DNA from: Craspedostauros australis
Lineage: Eukaryota; Bacillariophyta; Bacillariophyceae; Mastogloiales; Achnanthaceae
NCBI GenBank assembly: GCA_026770025.1
Contig: JAMXDE010000018.1
Location: forward strand, 992,001 to 1,056,000
Direction: 5' to 3'
DNA length: 64,000 bases
Position 1 is the first letter of the stretch. Every line of letters starts with the position of its first letter. Made by a program: the position numbers and the translations under genes. Below the pieces are notes generated by a model, which saw nothing but the letters and a program-made list of their open reading frames with translations, was not told where the DNA came from and did no database searches. Shown here one piece after another: positions 50,535-63,122 of this stretch.

Positions 50535-53500
50535 TCAATCATCGAACAAGCTGTACAGCAACATGTACGCTGTCTTCTGCTTCGACGCATCCCTCAGAAT
50601 ATGCTCCGGCGACGACTTGTGCACGCGCCCATCGTCAAAGCTCACCCACTGCATGTCGCCGTCCTCATCCTCGCGCACGGCATCGGCAGTGTAATGTCCC
50701 GAGTTGGCCGTCGATCCTTCGTGATGCACGATGGATCTGATGTAGTATCCTTTGTTGTCTTCGGTCGCATCGCGGAACGGATCCAACGACAACTGCGAGG
50801 TCAGGCGGATGGCCGATTTGTTCTTTTGTACAACGTACTGCATGGACGAAGGGCCGTGGAGGGAAGGAATGTGACGTTCCACAATTCCGAAGCGTTTCAG
50901 ATGGAGGAGCAGCGCCTTGGGTCTGTTGTGGATTCGGTCAAGTGGAGTTCGATGTGTGGATCATGCGAGGGGAGGGAACGGAGGAAGATCGTGAGGTATT
51001 TGCGTGTGCACCACAGTACGGCAAAGAGCAATGATACACCAAATCAAATCAAGCCACGATCGCAGCAACAAACAAAGACCAACATCCGCCATGCTTTTGT
51101 TGGACTCTGTGTTCGATTGGACGGAACGTACCTGGATAACACCTTCATGGTTTGCAACGCCGTCTTGCCTTCTTCGCATTTCTCGCAGTTGATTTCACGT
51201 TCCTCGGGCTGGAAGAAGCGTGCCAAGCATTCCTTCACGGAACGTTGCAACCTTGCGTTTGGCTCCATCGTCGTCGCATCGCTCTCACTGTCATCGTCAT
51301 CAGCAATGTCGATTGAGAGGTATCGGTAGGTTTCCTCCTTCGTGCGGTGGAAGCCGCAGCATGTGCAGGTCAGGCACACTTCGATATCAAGGCGGAAGTG
51401 GTCATCGACGGTCTTGCTTGCGATGATCGCATCGTTCGTTTGGGATGGAGCCTGCTCTTGAGCGGACTTGGCACCATCATTCTTTTCTTCATTTGATCCA
51501 CCATTGCCGTTATCACTGCCATCATTGCCGACCTCATCCTCTTGCTTCTTCTTTGGCGACAGCTCTTCATGGATCTGATCCAGCAACTCATCCACGAACT
51601 CGTGCGCGTCACGTTGCAGGTAGCCACGGAACTTGTCCGTCTTCTTGTCCAACGCGGCCTTGAGCTGCCGGCACGTGGCCGTGGTACGTGAGAATGGAAC
51701 CTCCAGGCGTTTCATCACCATCGACACCTGACTAGCAACTGGGAATTGCTTGTGAACCTTGGTGCTGCACACCTCCAGGGATTTGGCAAATGGCGACAAG
51801 CTGCACAACATCTGCATGGATGCGTTCATGTAACAAGCATTGCCAAAGTTAGCCAATCCCCGCCACCGACTGATGATGGTTTCGAGTTGGGGGCGAGAGG
51901 CAAAGACGGTGTGTAACGAGTCGCGCACTGGCGACCGCGACGTGGGTGAAAGGTATCTGGAAACAGAGTTGTTCCGAGGCTGACGCGCAAGCTTTCGTGT
52001 TTTGGACTTGGTTGGTTCTTGCGTGTGTCTGAATTGCTCAGGTTGCGTTTGGTGTTCGTTGTCAACTTCATCGTTCCGGTCATCGCCAAGAACGCGCCTG
52101 CAAGTGTCCGCAGGATTGAAGTTGATGGCCCGTGATGCCTTGGGCGTTGCGATTGGCTTGCCCCTCGCAATACGCGGTCGTTTGAAGCGGTTCTTGATGG
52201 TTCCGAGAGCGCTGCTGGGTTGCGAAGGTCGTGAGAACATGGTGCTGGTTCGTTTCCTGTTGGCAACAGGGTCCTCAGGTCCCACAGTGTCATCATTTTC
52301 CTCATGGTCGTGATGGTCGCTGCTGTTGTTACCGTTACCGTTGCTGTTGCCGCCGTCGTGGTTGTCAAGACCATGATCATGATCATCATCACCATCGTCG
52401 TTAGCAGCAGTAGATTCGCCATGGATGCTGGGCATGTCATATCGAGATGGAGATGAATGATGGACGGATCGTTGGGGAGATGCATTCGCGGAGGTTGTGC
52501 GAGATGATCCTGCGTCGCTGAAAGGCGGTGCGGAGGACAACGAGGATTGCCTCAGCTGACCGGACAACATGCTGATCAGGGAATGGGTACCACTTGCAAC
52601 CGTCGATCTACCGCTGCTGCCGCCGACGCTATCGCCATCGATGGCTTCATCGAAGTTGGGTGTTTCTGTGGCATCCTCGTCATGATCGCCATTGTCGTCA
52701 TCGTTGATCTGATCATCAGCATCGCTCGCACTGATGCCGCCAAGGTGGTTGCCGGTATCTTCGCCTCCAGTTCCATGATTTGGATCCAGATTGATCTCTT
52801 CAAAGTCACTGATTTCGTCGCTGCTTTCTCCATCCGAGGCTTGCAGTGTCAATTCGTTGACAACCCCCTGCTCGTGGTCCGCCTCCTGCGAAGTATCGGA
52901 CAAATCACTCTTGTCATCAACATCGTTCGTACTGATCTGCGGCTTGCCCACAGTAGATCGTGGAGCAAAGAAAGGATGGTGGGAGCGTGTTTTCTGTTGG
53001 AGTTCCTGCTCTTGTTGACCGGCATGATCTTGAGGCTCACCATGTTCTTGCGTCGTGTCCGATGTATCATCGGTGGCTTCTGTCTCATCAGTTGGTTCGG
53101 TTGACGACACGAGAAGATGGTCGCAAGTGTGCGTCCCATCTTGTCTGTTCCCGTTCGTGCAAACTGTTGGCAGCAAGTTCATGGGTTTCGGTTGCAGTTT
53201 CGGTCGGGCAATCGTCTTGGGCGTGCCGAAGTAGTTCATGATGCTCTTCTGGCCCTTGCTTTGTCCTTCCTTTGCGCCAAGGCTGGCAAGTGCTGTGCCT
53301 GTATCCCTCGCTGATGATTTGTTTGTCTTCTTGACATTGATCTCCGCGTCTTTTGTGGATTTTGACTTGGACTTGCGATTGAGTTTGGATGTTGCTTTGG
53401 CACTCCTTTTCGCTTCGGGCTTTGACGCAGCTGTTGGCTCGTTTTTGCTGATGGTTTCATTGCTGGTGCGTTGTCCCTCGATGTTGTGGTCTTCATTGTG

Positions 53501-54844
53501 GGTGTGTGTCGCGGTGGCGTCATCACGGACACCGTGGACACCGTGGACGACCACACCTTCGTGGTTGTCCTCATCTTCGTTGTCGTTGTCGTCATCTTCG
53601 TCGTCGTCGTCGTTTTGGAAGAGACGAGTGCCGGTGAATGGAGACACGATGCGCTGTCCACGCTGCGGCGTGGTCATCGGTGGCGAATCGAACAAATGTG
53701 CATCCTCGTCGTCATCCTCGTCCGTGTCGTCGGAGATTCGACCACGATTTCGCACCAATCTGCGTCTGCGTTTCGGCTTGTCTCCGTCCGGTTCCCCATC
53801 AGCACTACTTCCTCGTTTCTTCTTGTTCTTCTTCTTCAGTTGCTTTCGGTCCGGTGTCGACGGAGCATCGGAAGTCTCGGCGGTTTGGGCTCCCCTCGTG
53901 CTGCTTCCATCGTGCTCGTTTGCCTTGAGCAAATCTGATGGAGAGGCATCAAGTTCGTCATCTCCCATGAACTCATGCTCATCGTCGTCGTCGTCGTCGT
54001 CGTTGCCACCATCGTCGCCACCATCGTTGACATGCTTGGTGCTTACGATGAGGGAATCGTCGGCTGCCTTTTTGTTGCTCTCGTTGTCGCCGCTGCTATT
54101 GGTCTGCGTGACATCGATATCTGCGACTGCGTGCGATGCATCAGAGCCTTCCTCCGCCGCCTTCTCGTCCACTTCTGCGTGAGCATCGTCCGGAACTATG
54201 GCAACATCGTCCTCTGCATCTTCCCAATTCTCAACGTGCTGTCGGTTGATCTCCATGTTCTGCCGATTGGCGTTGAGGAAGTGGTTCATCTTACGGCTCT
54301 GCTTGGATTGGTAGAGCCCACGCGACGACATCATGCGATCCTGGCGCCGCTGGCGTTCATCTCTCTGCTCCTGCCGTTCGCGACGTTCCTCTTCCTCGAT
54401 GCGTTTCTGCTGCTTGCGCAGAATCTTCTGCCAACGCGCGTGGACGAAACGCATCAGCTGCAGCGTGCGACGATCCATCACGCCCTCTGCTGTGAGGATG
54501 TACTTTTTGGCGTCCAGCCTGAATCCCATGGCGTTGGTGACATCGATGCCAGACTGGTCCCTATGATTGCCATTGTCGTCACTGTCGTTGACGTCACCGC
54601 GTTCCACAGAATCTTCCATGCCGAGGAAATCACCATGTTCGCTGTCGGGCATAATGAAATGGACGTCGGTGACGGATTTCCATGAGATCTTCCAATTGCC
54701 ATCGCCGACGTAGATGTCCTTGTCTGTGACTTCGAGCCGTGCCTGGTCCCCTCCCAGCTCCTTCGACTTGGCAAGGGCGGATTTGACATCCTTGAGGACG
54801 ATGCCTCGGAACAAGGCGACCTTCGTCTTGTCCTTTGTCTTCAT
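50535..54844 (-). CDS. Ubiquitin-specific protease, USP37-like, with PIP box
   Basis: Cysteine protease removing ubiquitin. Exon 1 is 54844-51132 and exon 2 is 50922-50535; the intron (51131-50923, 209 bp) has donor GTACGT and acceptor CAACAG and rebuilds KVLSRPKALLLHLKRF. About 1366 residues from the first ATG. The N-terminal 150 include WKISWKSVTDVHFIM and could be the PH-like domain of USP26/29/37, then a charged coiled coil. A long acidic disordered region follows, holding QKSIMNYF (53251-53228), a match to the PCNA-interacting PIP-box consensus. The catalytic domain has Cys1004 in NFGNACYMNA, YLQRDAHEFVDELLDQ, a Cys-x-x-Cys finger and the His box NSGHYTADAV. The usual NTC triplet is NAC. 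Confidence 0.9.
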
Positions 54845-56474
54845 GCTGTTGGATGTTTCGGTGACAACGGACAAGTATGGTGCCGGTACACCAACAGAGA
54901 AGCGAGATGGTGCACACTACACAGGCCGAGTCAACGCCACGACGATGTTGCAAGACAAAGGTGGAGCCGTGCAACTTGCCGCTTGCCACTTGCCGCTTGT
55001 TGATGCTAGTTGCGCACAATGTCAGGCCAGATCGTTGCTCTGATGCCTTGATGCTCTTGAAGCCTCCACTTGTGATCCCGTTGTTGCGTCGTGTTGTACC
55101 GTGTTTGTGGGCAGTGTGTTGGATGGAGTTTTTTGCTTTTTCTTGTGTGTGAATTCACGCGCAATCGCCAACAGCGCAAACAAAATCGCCTGGTTGTTGC
55201 TTACCTCGTTGTTTGTCGTGCTTTTTGACTGTCTGCGTGGTCCGCCCTTTCCAAGTGTTGTTGCGCCGGCGAAGTTGTCCAAAGAAAATGGCGCGAACTC
55301 GCCAAGACAAGAAGGACTACTTCGTGTACTCGTATGAGTCTAAATCAATCGATTTATGACTCATGTGACTAAAACTGGAATGCTTGGAAATCAATAGATT
55401 TGAATGGAGCGAACGTAACGGTTGAATTTGGTGAACCGTTGCAAGGTCGGTTCAAATGAAGGCACGAGTCACTGGAAATGCGAGTCGGCACGTTGGTTGG
55501 AACAAGAATCGGCGATGGGAGGAGCTCACATTTCTCTTCCACACACATGAGTGTGAGCCAAGCAGAGCTTTTCGAACAAAGACGACGGAATTAATACTTA
55601 TGGCGGCAGTAAACAACATCTAACTGTCTTGTTGCCCGCGTGTCCAAAGACACGATAGGCACGCCTGCCGAGCACTTTGGAAAGTCAGACGATGCGCCAA
55701 GTTGCGGCCGCACTTGCGTCGTTTTGCGCTGATTTCGCGACACATGTTCGTGTCACCACACCCCTCCCGAAAAGAAAGGAAATGACGGGAAAGAAAGCGA
55801 ATGCAATGGTGCTCTCCCATCATCCCACTTGAACAACAACTCAGCAACGTGCACCTCCAACACAGCCCACGCACATTGATTCATCATTCCATCGTGCAAC
55901 ACGACCACAACTCGGCAATAACAGAAGGAGGTTGGGCATTGAGAGTTGCCACAGCACATGATAGGACTGCAATCCGAGTGTGTTGGCAGCAATCGTGTGT
56001 AAATTTGCCACGACATCGAGCAGTAGGAGAGGCAGCAACACACCACCAATATTTGGTTGATTCAAAGAGACCAAGTCTCACTTGACGACGACGAACATAG
56101 CAGGAGGGGACGATCGGAGCACTTGTGCCATACAGCACCAATCCAAACACTCATATCCGCAGTATCGAGATCATCCTATCAACATCATCGAATCAGCATC
56201 GTTGCGTCGACCGGGCACGATTGTGAAGCACCTGTGACCCTGGCAGAGACATCAGCTATTCAGCGTCAGTGTCAGCGTCAGTGATAGCACATCGAAATCG
56301 AACATCCACAACCTTCTCGTCACTTATTTCACAGAGTGACAGAACGATTCGAAGAACAGAAGACGACCACGGAGAGTCATCAACATCGACATCGCGCTCT
56401 TTCCTTTTCTCATTGCGCTGCGCAACTGAAGGAATCAAGAAGAGGTCGAACAACCAAGCAACGACGACTACAGA
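54845..56474. other. Divergent intergenic region, USP and carbonic-anhydrase-like gene
   Basis: About 1.6 kb without a supported gene. It should hold two promoters. An inverted repeat at 55334-55364 is listed separately. Confidence 0.45.
55334..55364. repeat. Inverted repeat carrying two TGAGTC/GACTCA half-boxes
   Basis: Arms ATGAGTC-TAAATC and GATTTA-T-GACTCAT pair over 13 bases with one bulge and a 4-base loop. It lies about 490 bp upstream of the USP start. TGACTCA is a bZIP (AP-1/Gcn4-type) site. Confidence 0.6.
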
Positions 56475-59400
56475 ATGAGAATCTTGATTGGAAGCGCATT
56501 CGCTGCGCTCCTGTGGGCACCGCATAGCGCCGTGTACGCAGCAGAAGACCAATTCAATTACTTGGCAACGACAGGGAATGATTTCGGACCCGAAGACTGG
56601 GACGAAGTCAGCTGTAACAGCGGCGTTGGAACCTGCGTACGTGACACGAACATGCTGAAGAATACCACGGTGTGATCTTGGCTGTGAATACAAATGGCGT
56701 GGTCTCTCGGCCTCTCTCTCTCTCTTTCTCTCTCAAGAGTGCCACATTCTCGAACAGGCAATCAACAACGTCATATGGGACGCGTGTGTGACCATCACGA
56801 ACTCCGCCACCATCTCCTGATTCCATCACCCTTCTCCAAACTCACACGTCTTCGAATCTACTCCACTCTATTTTGATCTCCTTTATTTTGCCGCATCTCG
56901 TCTTTTCGACCGCTTCGCAATGCACGGACACGACCGATGCCTCAAACACTCCTCATCCCAACAAACGTGCAGCCCGGCTGGCCGAATTATTTCGAGCACG
57001 CAAAGGGCTGGAGCTTCCCCGGAAATCGATGCCGATGGTGTCCCGAAGATAGGAGTGAAGACTGCAAACAACATCGTCAATCTCCCATCGACTTGAATCG
57101 CAACCGCGCCATCGCAGGTCATCCCGATGAGAAGGAGTGCCGCGACTGGCATTGGTGCGTTCCCCATTGTCTGCTCTCCGTCCAAGCAGTATGACACCCG
57201 TTCGTGATGATGATGATGATGATGATGATGTCGCACAATGCAACTCATGCCATGCCATGTCATGCGTTTGGAATTGTTCCTACGCAACAGTGATGATCCA
57301 TGAGGGAAACAACCACTAACGTGTGGTTTCTCACACTTGCAATCGCTCAACCTCACAACTTCTTGGCTCTGTTTTCGGACGCTCTCGCTTACTATCACCG
57401 CCACTCCTGTCTTTCAACGTATGGCACTATCCAAATGCACTCTACTTGCAATACCATGCTGAATCACAACAGGATTTCATATCTGGATGGATCCTGCGAC
57501 TGGGAGGACATGAAAGATTCATTCGAGATATCGAGGCACGCACTACAAATTCACACACCAACCTTATCCAATGGCGACATCAACTGCGCCAACCCGAGCG
57601 GAGAGAGAAAGTATCCCAAGATGGATTATAGCAAGGGATTTCCCAAGTTCTTCCTCCTGTCACGGACCGATATCAGAGTTCCCAGCGAACACACCCAAGA
57701 AGGCAAGAGGTACGCCGCGGAAGTCACGCTGGCGCATTTTTATTCCGTCAGAAACAGCAACAACAAGATGGGGCACATCTCCATCTTCATGCAGGATTAC
57801 GAGAACCAGCCACCATGGCCATACCTTGACAAGCTCATTTGCAAGTTCCGGGCAGAGGAGGAGAAGCAGAGAGCAGAATGCGGATTGCCGCCGGCCCCTG
57901 TGTACAAGTTTTGCGAGCTGTACCGCGGTCAAGAACGCACAGTGGATGACCTGTACGAAGATGAAAACGGTGACTCTTCCGAATTCGACGTCCCCACGCT
58001 GGCCCCGTTGGATCCCCCCGATCCCGTCCCGATCGAAGACTTCGGCGGTGATCCCGACGACGACAAACTCCCTCTGTCGTTGTGTCAGGGGGACTGCGAT
58101 TTCAACAGCGACTGCGAAAACGGCCTCATGTGCCACCGCCGCGACGCCTACGAGGGAATTCCTGGATGCATCGGCGGTGAGACGTACGACAAAAAGAGCG
58201 ACTTCTGCATCTTCGACCCCTACGCTGACGAGCCTTGGATCCAGCCGACCGATCCGCCAACAGGAAGCCCCACAGTGACATCTCAGCCGACCTTTGGACC
58301 ACTCAGACCGAAACAGCTCGTGGACTACGGTGGGACACCGCCATCGGATGTCATTCCCTTGCACTTCTGCGAAGGCGATTGCGACAACGATGTCCAGTGC
58401 GCTGAGGGCCTCACCTGCTTCCAACGTGATGAATTCGAAGCCGTGCCCGGATGCATCGGTGGGGAGGTGGATGATACCAAAAGCGACTACTGCATTCTGG
58501 ATCCGAAAGGGAGTGGGTACACGATCGGACCAACCAATCCACCATCGATGAAGCCGTCCGTCGTCCCATCGGCAACGCCGACGAGCAATGACAGCGACAG
58601 CCCATCCATCAATCCGAGTGCAACGCCAACCGTTTGGCCAACGATCGGCAACTCCACACAACCATCTAGTTCCCCGAGTGCATTCCCATCGACCATTCCA
58701 TCATCGATCTCGACGGCATTTCCGTCCGTTTTGCCGACCGCCACAGTGCTGCCGTCTGCAGAACCCTCGGTATTCCCACGCTCCGATAGCATGAAGAGTG
58801 TCGCCAATCTTGGGTGGTCACCGCAGACGCCGCTCGATGAATGCCAGGGAGATTGCGATACCGACGCGGATTGCAAAGGCGAAATGATCTGCTTTCAACG
58901 GCTGTACCTGAGGACCCCCGTCCCAGGTTGCCTGAATGGCGAGAATGAGAACAACGTGGTCGATTTCTGTACGTTCCCAGCCCTTCCCACCGACCCGCCT
59001 ACGTCGCAACCGACTGCCTCTCCAACATCATCACCACGAGGCGAACCAACTTCGCAGCCCACAAGCGATCCCACGAATGGGCCAACTGGCGAGCCAACAG
59101 GCGAACCAACTTCGCAGCCCACAAGCGATCCCACGAATGGGCCAACTGGCGAGCCAACAGGCGAACCAACTTCGCAACCCACAAGCGATCCCACAAATGA
59201 TCCCACGAATGGGCCAACTGGCGAACCGACCGCGGACACTTCGGAAGCACCAACAAGCAACGACCGAAACGACGACCTCTATGAGCCCAAGCCCCTCGAA
59301 GTGCTCGGGTGGAATCCCGCCGAAATATTGAATCCTTGCCAAGGTGATTGCGATAATGATGGAGATTGCGACGATGACTTGATTTGCTTTCAGCGCAATC

Positions 59401-61235
59401 AACCATATACAGATGTTCCTGGATGCATTGGTGGCGACAGCGACCCGTCGCTCATCGACTACTGCGTGCGTGATCCGGACCTCGTCATCATCGACCCCAT
59501 CCCTCCGACCGGGGCGCCAACCAAAACGGCAACCGAACAGCCCACCACAAGCCCATCGAGTCCACCAACAACGGTACCAACTGCGTTGCCCACCGCATCA
59601 CCCACAGATGCACCAACGAAATCGCCAACCGCTGGTCCGACGAGCCCACCAACAACGGTACCAACTGCGTTCCCCACAGATGCACCAACAAAATCACCAA
59701 CCGCTGGTCCGACGAGTTCACCCACCAGCCAACCAACCGCAACGCCGACGTTTTCGCCTACGGATGGACCATCATCAAGTTCAAGTGGTGTTCCATCCAC
59801 CTCTCCAAGCACGTCGCCAACGGACGTGCCGACAGACACACCGACAGAAGATCCGACGGAACCACCAACTCGAACCAGCGCTGCCCCAACCAGTGCACCG
59901 ACATCAAACCCAACCCAGTCCGAAACGCTGGGGGTGGAGTGGATCGGGTGGAGCCCCAAAGTCACTCTCACCGAATGTCAGGGAGACTGTGATCTGGACA
60001 GCGACTGCGAGGAGGGCTTGGTTTGCTTCCAGCGCAACACGGGGTTCGTCCCGGTGCCAGGTTGCGCTGGTGGAGAAGAAGACAAGCTGCTCGCCGACTA
60101 TTGCATCGTGGATACGGATCGCACGATCGTTTCCCAGCCACCACAAAGCAACTCCCTCACCTCCATTCCAGTTCCCGTGCCAACCGCTGGACCTGCCGAA
60201 CCCACCGCGCAACCAACCAGCGCACCAACCAGCACACCAACGACCTCACCAACGACCAACCCCACCTCAGTCCCCGTGGCGTTGCCGGCAGTCATCTCAT
60301 TGGGATGGAACCCACCACCAACCTCCCGGCCACTCTTGCTGTGCGTCGGAGATTGCGACACGGATACCGACTGCGCGCCTGGCCTGAAGTGCCATCAGCG
60401 CAGGGTGCCCTTCGAGCCAGTTCCTGGCTGCAGCGGTGGTGAAGAAGACAACACCATGATGGACTACTGCGTTCTCGATAAAGATTCGAACACCGGTAGT
60501 GGCAGGAACCGCCGGCTCTACGAGGAGCACGAACGCCAACGGAGCACCATCAACGAGGCGTACATGATGGCACAGCTACCTGAGCATGGACCCAGGCAGC
60601 TTTCGAAGGATGAAGCTCGGGAGTACTACAGACAGGAGGATCGGCCTTTGGGTCCCGACGATGTCGTCGTTGAGACGTCACACGGCGACTACATTGTGCG
60701 TTCCGAGAACGACATACCGAAGGACTTCGATGACGAGGCGTACTTCGAGGAGATCTTCCACAAGTTTCAGCGTAATCTTGCCTTCAATGGTGAAGGCATC
60801 GACGAGAACTACAGCCTCGTCCAGTGGTGGCCGTACGAGTGGATGATCAAGGTCGGCACCGAGTACTACTTCCGGTACGAAGGCACCCAGACTGTGCCAC
60901 CGTGCTACGAGAAGGTCCATTGGCGCGTGATGAAGGATCCCATCCGAGTCGCCCCACATCAGATGAGGGAGCTGGAGCGGTTGATGGCCTGGCGCATCAA
61001 CGAGCATTGTCAATCAGACACAGCCGGTGCTCCTCGTGAGGATCGCCCCGAAGCTGTGTGGCTGGCGCGTCCTCTCCAATACTACCAGGAGCTGCACCGC
61101 AAGGAATTCTGCGAATGCCAGGACTGGCCGTCCAAGTTCCCAGCAGAACGCACATGGTGCTACAAGTACAGGACGAGAGACGAGAATATTCGTCTGTACG
61201 AAAATCCATACAATTTCCTGTCAGAAGGTTTCTAG
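56475..61235 (+). CDS. Secreted alpha-carbonic-anhydrase-like protein with six Cys-rich modules, three exons
   Basis: Exons 56475-56636, 56973-57154 and 57473-61235; introns of 336 and 318 bp (donors GTACGT, GTGCGT; acceptors GTGCAG, CAACAG) give about 1368 residues. Signal peptide MRILIGSAFAALLWAPHSA. The first 250 residues carry alpha-CA marks: FGPEDW, HRQSPIDLNRN, VPSEHTQEGKRYAAEV. Residues about 302-1119 hold six modules of the form CxGDCDxDxDCxxGLxCFQR...VPGCxGGxxD...DYC, separated by Pro/Thr linkers. The end (about 1195-1290) again resembles alpha-CA: YYFRYEGTQTVPPC, MKDPIRV. The expected HxH zinc pair is replaced by FFLLSR and the third ligand position reads Thr, so hydration activity is doubtful. 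Probably a cell-surface or wall protein. Confidence 0.85.
59041..59231 (+). repeat. 60-bp coding minisatellite
   Basis: 59041-59100 and 59101-59160 are identical; a third copy from 59161 has two point changes and a 12-bp internal duplication. Each unit encodes 20 residues of the type GEPTSQPTSDPTNGPTGEPT within a Pro/Thr linker. Confidence 0.95.
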
Positions 61236-61628
61236 AGAGAGAGAAAGGAGGAGGAGGAGGAGAAGCAGTTGATGAGACAAGAGAAGAACCCGAGCACTCC
61301 GCAAGAATAGGCGTGAGGTGAGGAAGGAGAGTGGGAGAACAAATCTGTCAATTCTGGGAGGAAGGAGTGCATTTGCGTGCTCCACCATCATGTTCACCAC
61401 TCATACGTATAATAGTACAAACACTTACATACCATACACAGAGCACGACTACATCTATCCATCTTCCTTGGGTATGATTAATCCTAAGAACACTCGAACA
61501 CGACGAGGTGCCGGCGAAGAATCAGATGTGAAAGATGTCCATCAACTCAATTTCGCCAGGCGTTCACTTCTCGAAGACTTCTGTTATGGTATGATTTGGT
61601 TTGGCATGGTATGAAATGGTGTGGCACT
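61236..61628. other. Convergent intergenic region
   Basis: 3' flanks of two convergent genes, with a GAGAGA/GGAGGA purine run right after the stop at 61235. No gene. Confidence 0.5.
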
Positions 61629-63122
61629 TCACTCCTCTTCTCCAGCAGCGCCGTCCGTCTCAATCATTTTGGATGATTTGGTAGTCATAGAGCGGACGAA
61701 GTCCACCAATGTTGCCCGATCCATGTATGAATCCACTTGTGTTGCACCCTCATCCTCATCTATAACCTTGTGCAGCTCCACCATGAACATGCCACCATAC
61801 TCATCATCAATACCATCACTCTCCGTTCTCCCACCACGGAGGACATCAATGTCTTTCATCAGTTGGGGATGTAGAATCAGTTTGCTTAAATCTGGATGAG
61901 TGAACGTATCCTTCTCACTTTCAGCTGCCATTCTCATTGCTGCATCCTTCAACACCAAGCAGTTGTGTTGATCGGGGAATATCAACACATCTATCATGGT
62001 GTCCTCTGTGAGATGCTTGCGGACCAACTCTGCTTCAAGAACAAGCTTGAGTCGCCAGAAGCCGAACTCGTCGGCCACAAGGATCAGCTGTTGCCGATCG
62101 TCCTGTCCATTGAGGGTGGGAGTTGGCTGGTGAGAGGCATCTGTATCGTGGTGAGCGCTGGTGTGAGCGCCGATGTGAGCGCTGACGTGAGCAGCAGCGT
62201 TGTCACGAACGCTGTCATTGAAGGATATCTTGGCTGTGTAGATGCATTGGAGGACGTATCGGATGTGTTTTGGTTGAAGATTGGGAAGAGGGATGGTTGT
62301 TTGGATGGGTTCAGTTCCATCGTGAGCGTCATCATTCGCGCGGTGAAGTTGAGTTCCTTTGTCGATCAGTGTCTCAATGGATGGGAGTGTGATGATGAGG
62401 GCTTGGGCGTTTGCCTTGGTTAGTTGTTGTTAGTTGCCCTGTCCACACAAGAAGATGGTGTCTGCCCTGTTGTCGGTTTAGAAGGATTTGAGTCGGTCTT
62501 CTCCAATGCTGATGTTGGTCCTCTTGTGGGTACTGTGTTTGTGTTCAGTTTCTTGCTCGTTTTGTTGTAAGCGTTGCTGCAGTTGGTGCAGTTGTGGGTG
62601 AGCTGAAGGCGAAAGTCCTCTAATGAGGGACTCCATACATTCCGGGTGGCTGTTGCGGCATGCCCAATGAAGGGGAGTTTCACCTTGGTTGTTTTGGCAG
62701 TTGATGTCCGCCTCACATGATTCAATGAGGTACTTGACACACTCCGGCTGGTCGTTGCAGCATGCGTAATGAAGGGGAGTCCAACCATTTCTGTCTTGGC
62801 AGTTGATGTTCGCCTCACCTGATTTGATGAGGTACTTCACACACTCCAGGTGGCCGTTGTAGCATGCCCAATGAAGGGGAGTGTCACCATTGTTGTGTTT
62901 GCAGTCGGCATTGGCCCCACATGATTCGATGAGGTACTTCACACACTCCAGGTGGCCTTTGCGGCATGCCAAATGAAGGGGAATCTGACCAAGCCAGTCT
63001 TTAACCTGGTTGACATTAACTCTTTCATTCCGTGTCTCGTTCTGCTTCTTCCATTCCTTAAACACTGACAAGTCACCTGCACGGGCAGCATCAATGAGTG
63101 CTTCGCTCGTAACATTCTCCAT
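61629..63122 (-). CDS. Ankyrin-repeat and BTB/BACK-like protein
   Basis: Exon 1 starts at ATG 63122 (A at -3, G at +4), and its frame stays open to 62478. It has four ankyrin repeats: GQIPLHLACRKGHLECVKYL, GDTPLHWACYNGHLECVKYL, GWTPLHYACCNDQPECVKYL, GETPLHWACRNSHPECMESL. A second open stretch from about 62428 to 61629 reads IRYVLQCIYTAKISFNDSV, then LILVADEFGFWRLKLVLEAEL and IFPDQHNCLVLKDAAMRM, typical of BTB plus following helices. A best-fit intron is 62533-62402 (donor GTACCC, acceptor CCCAAG, branch-like CTAAC), phase 1. BTB proteins often recruit cullin-3 ligases; substrate unknown. The junction is uncertain and two adjacent genes remain possible. Confidence 0.68.

Noticed and set aside
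53238-54182. 314-codon plus-strand open frame opposite the USP
   Set aside because: Ser/Val-rich mirror of the acidic disordered region of the USP; no independent support.
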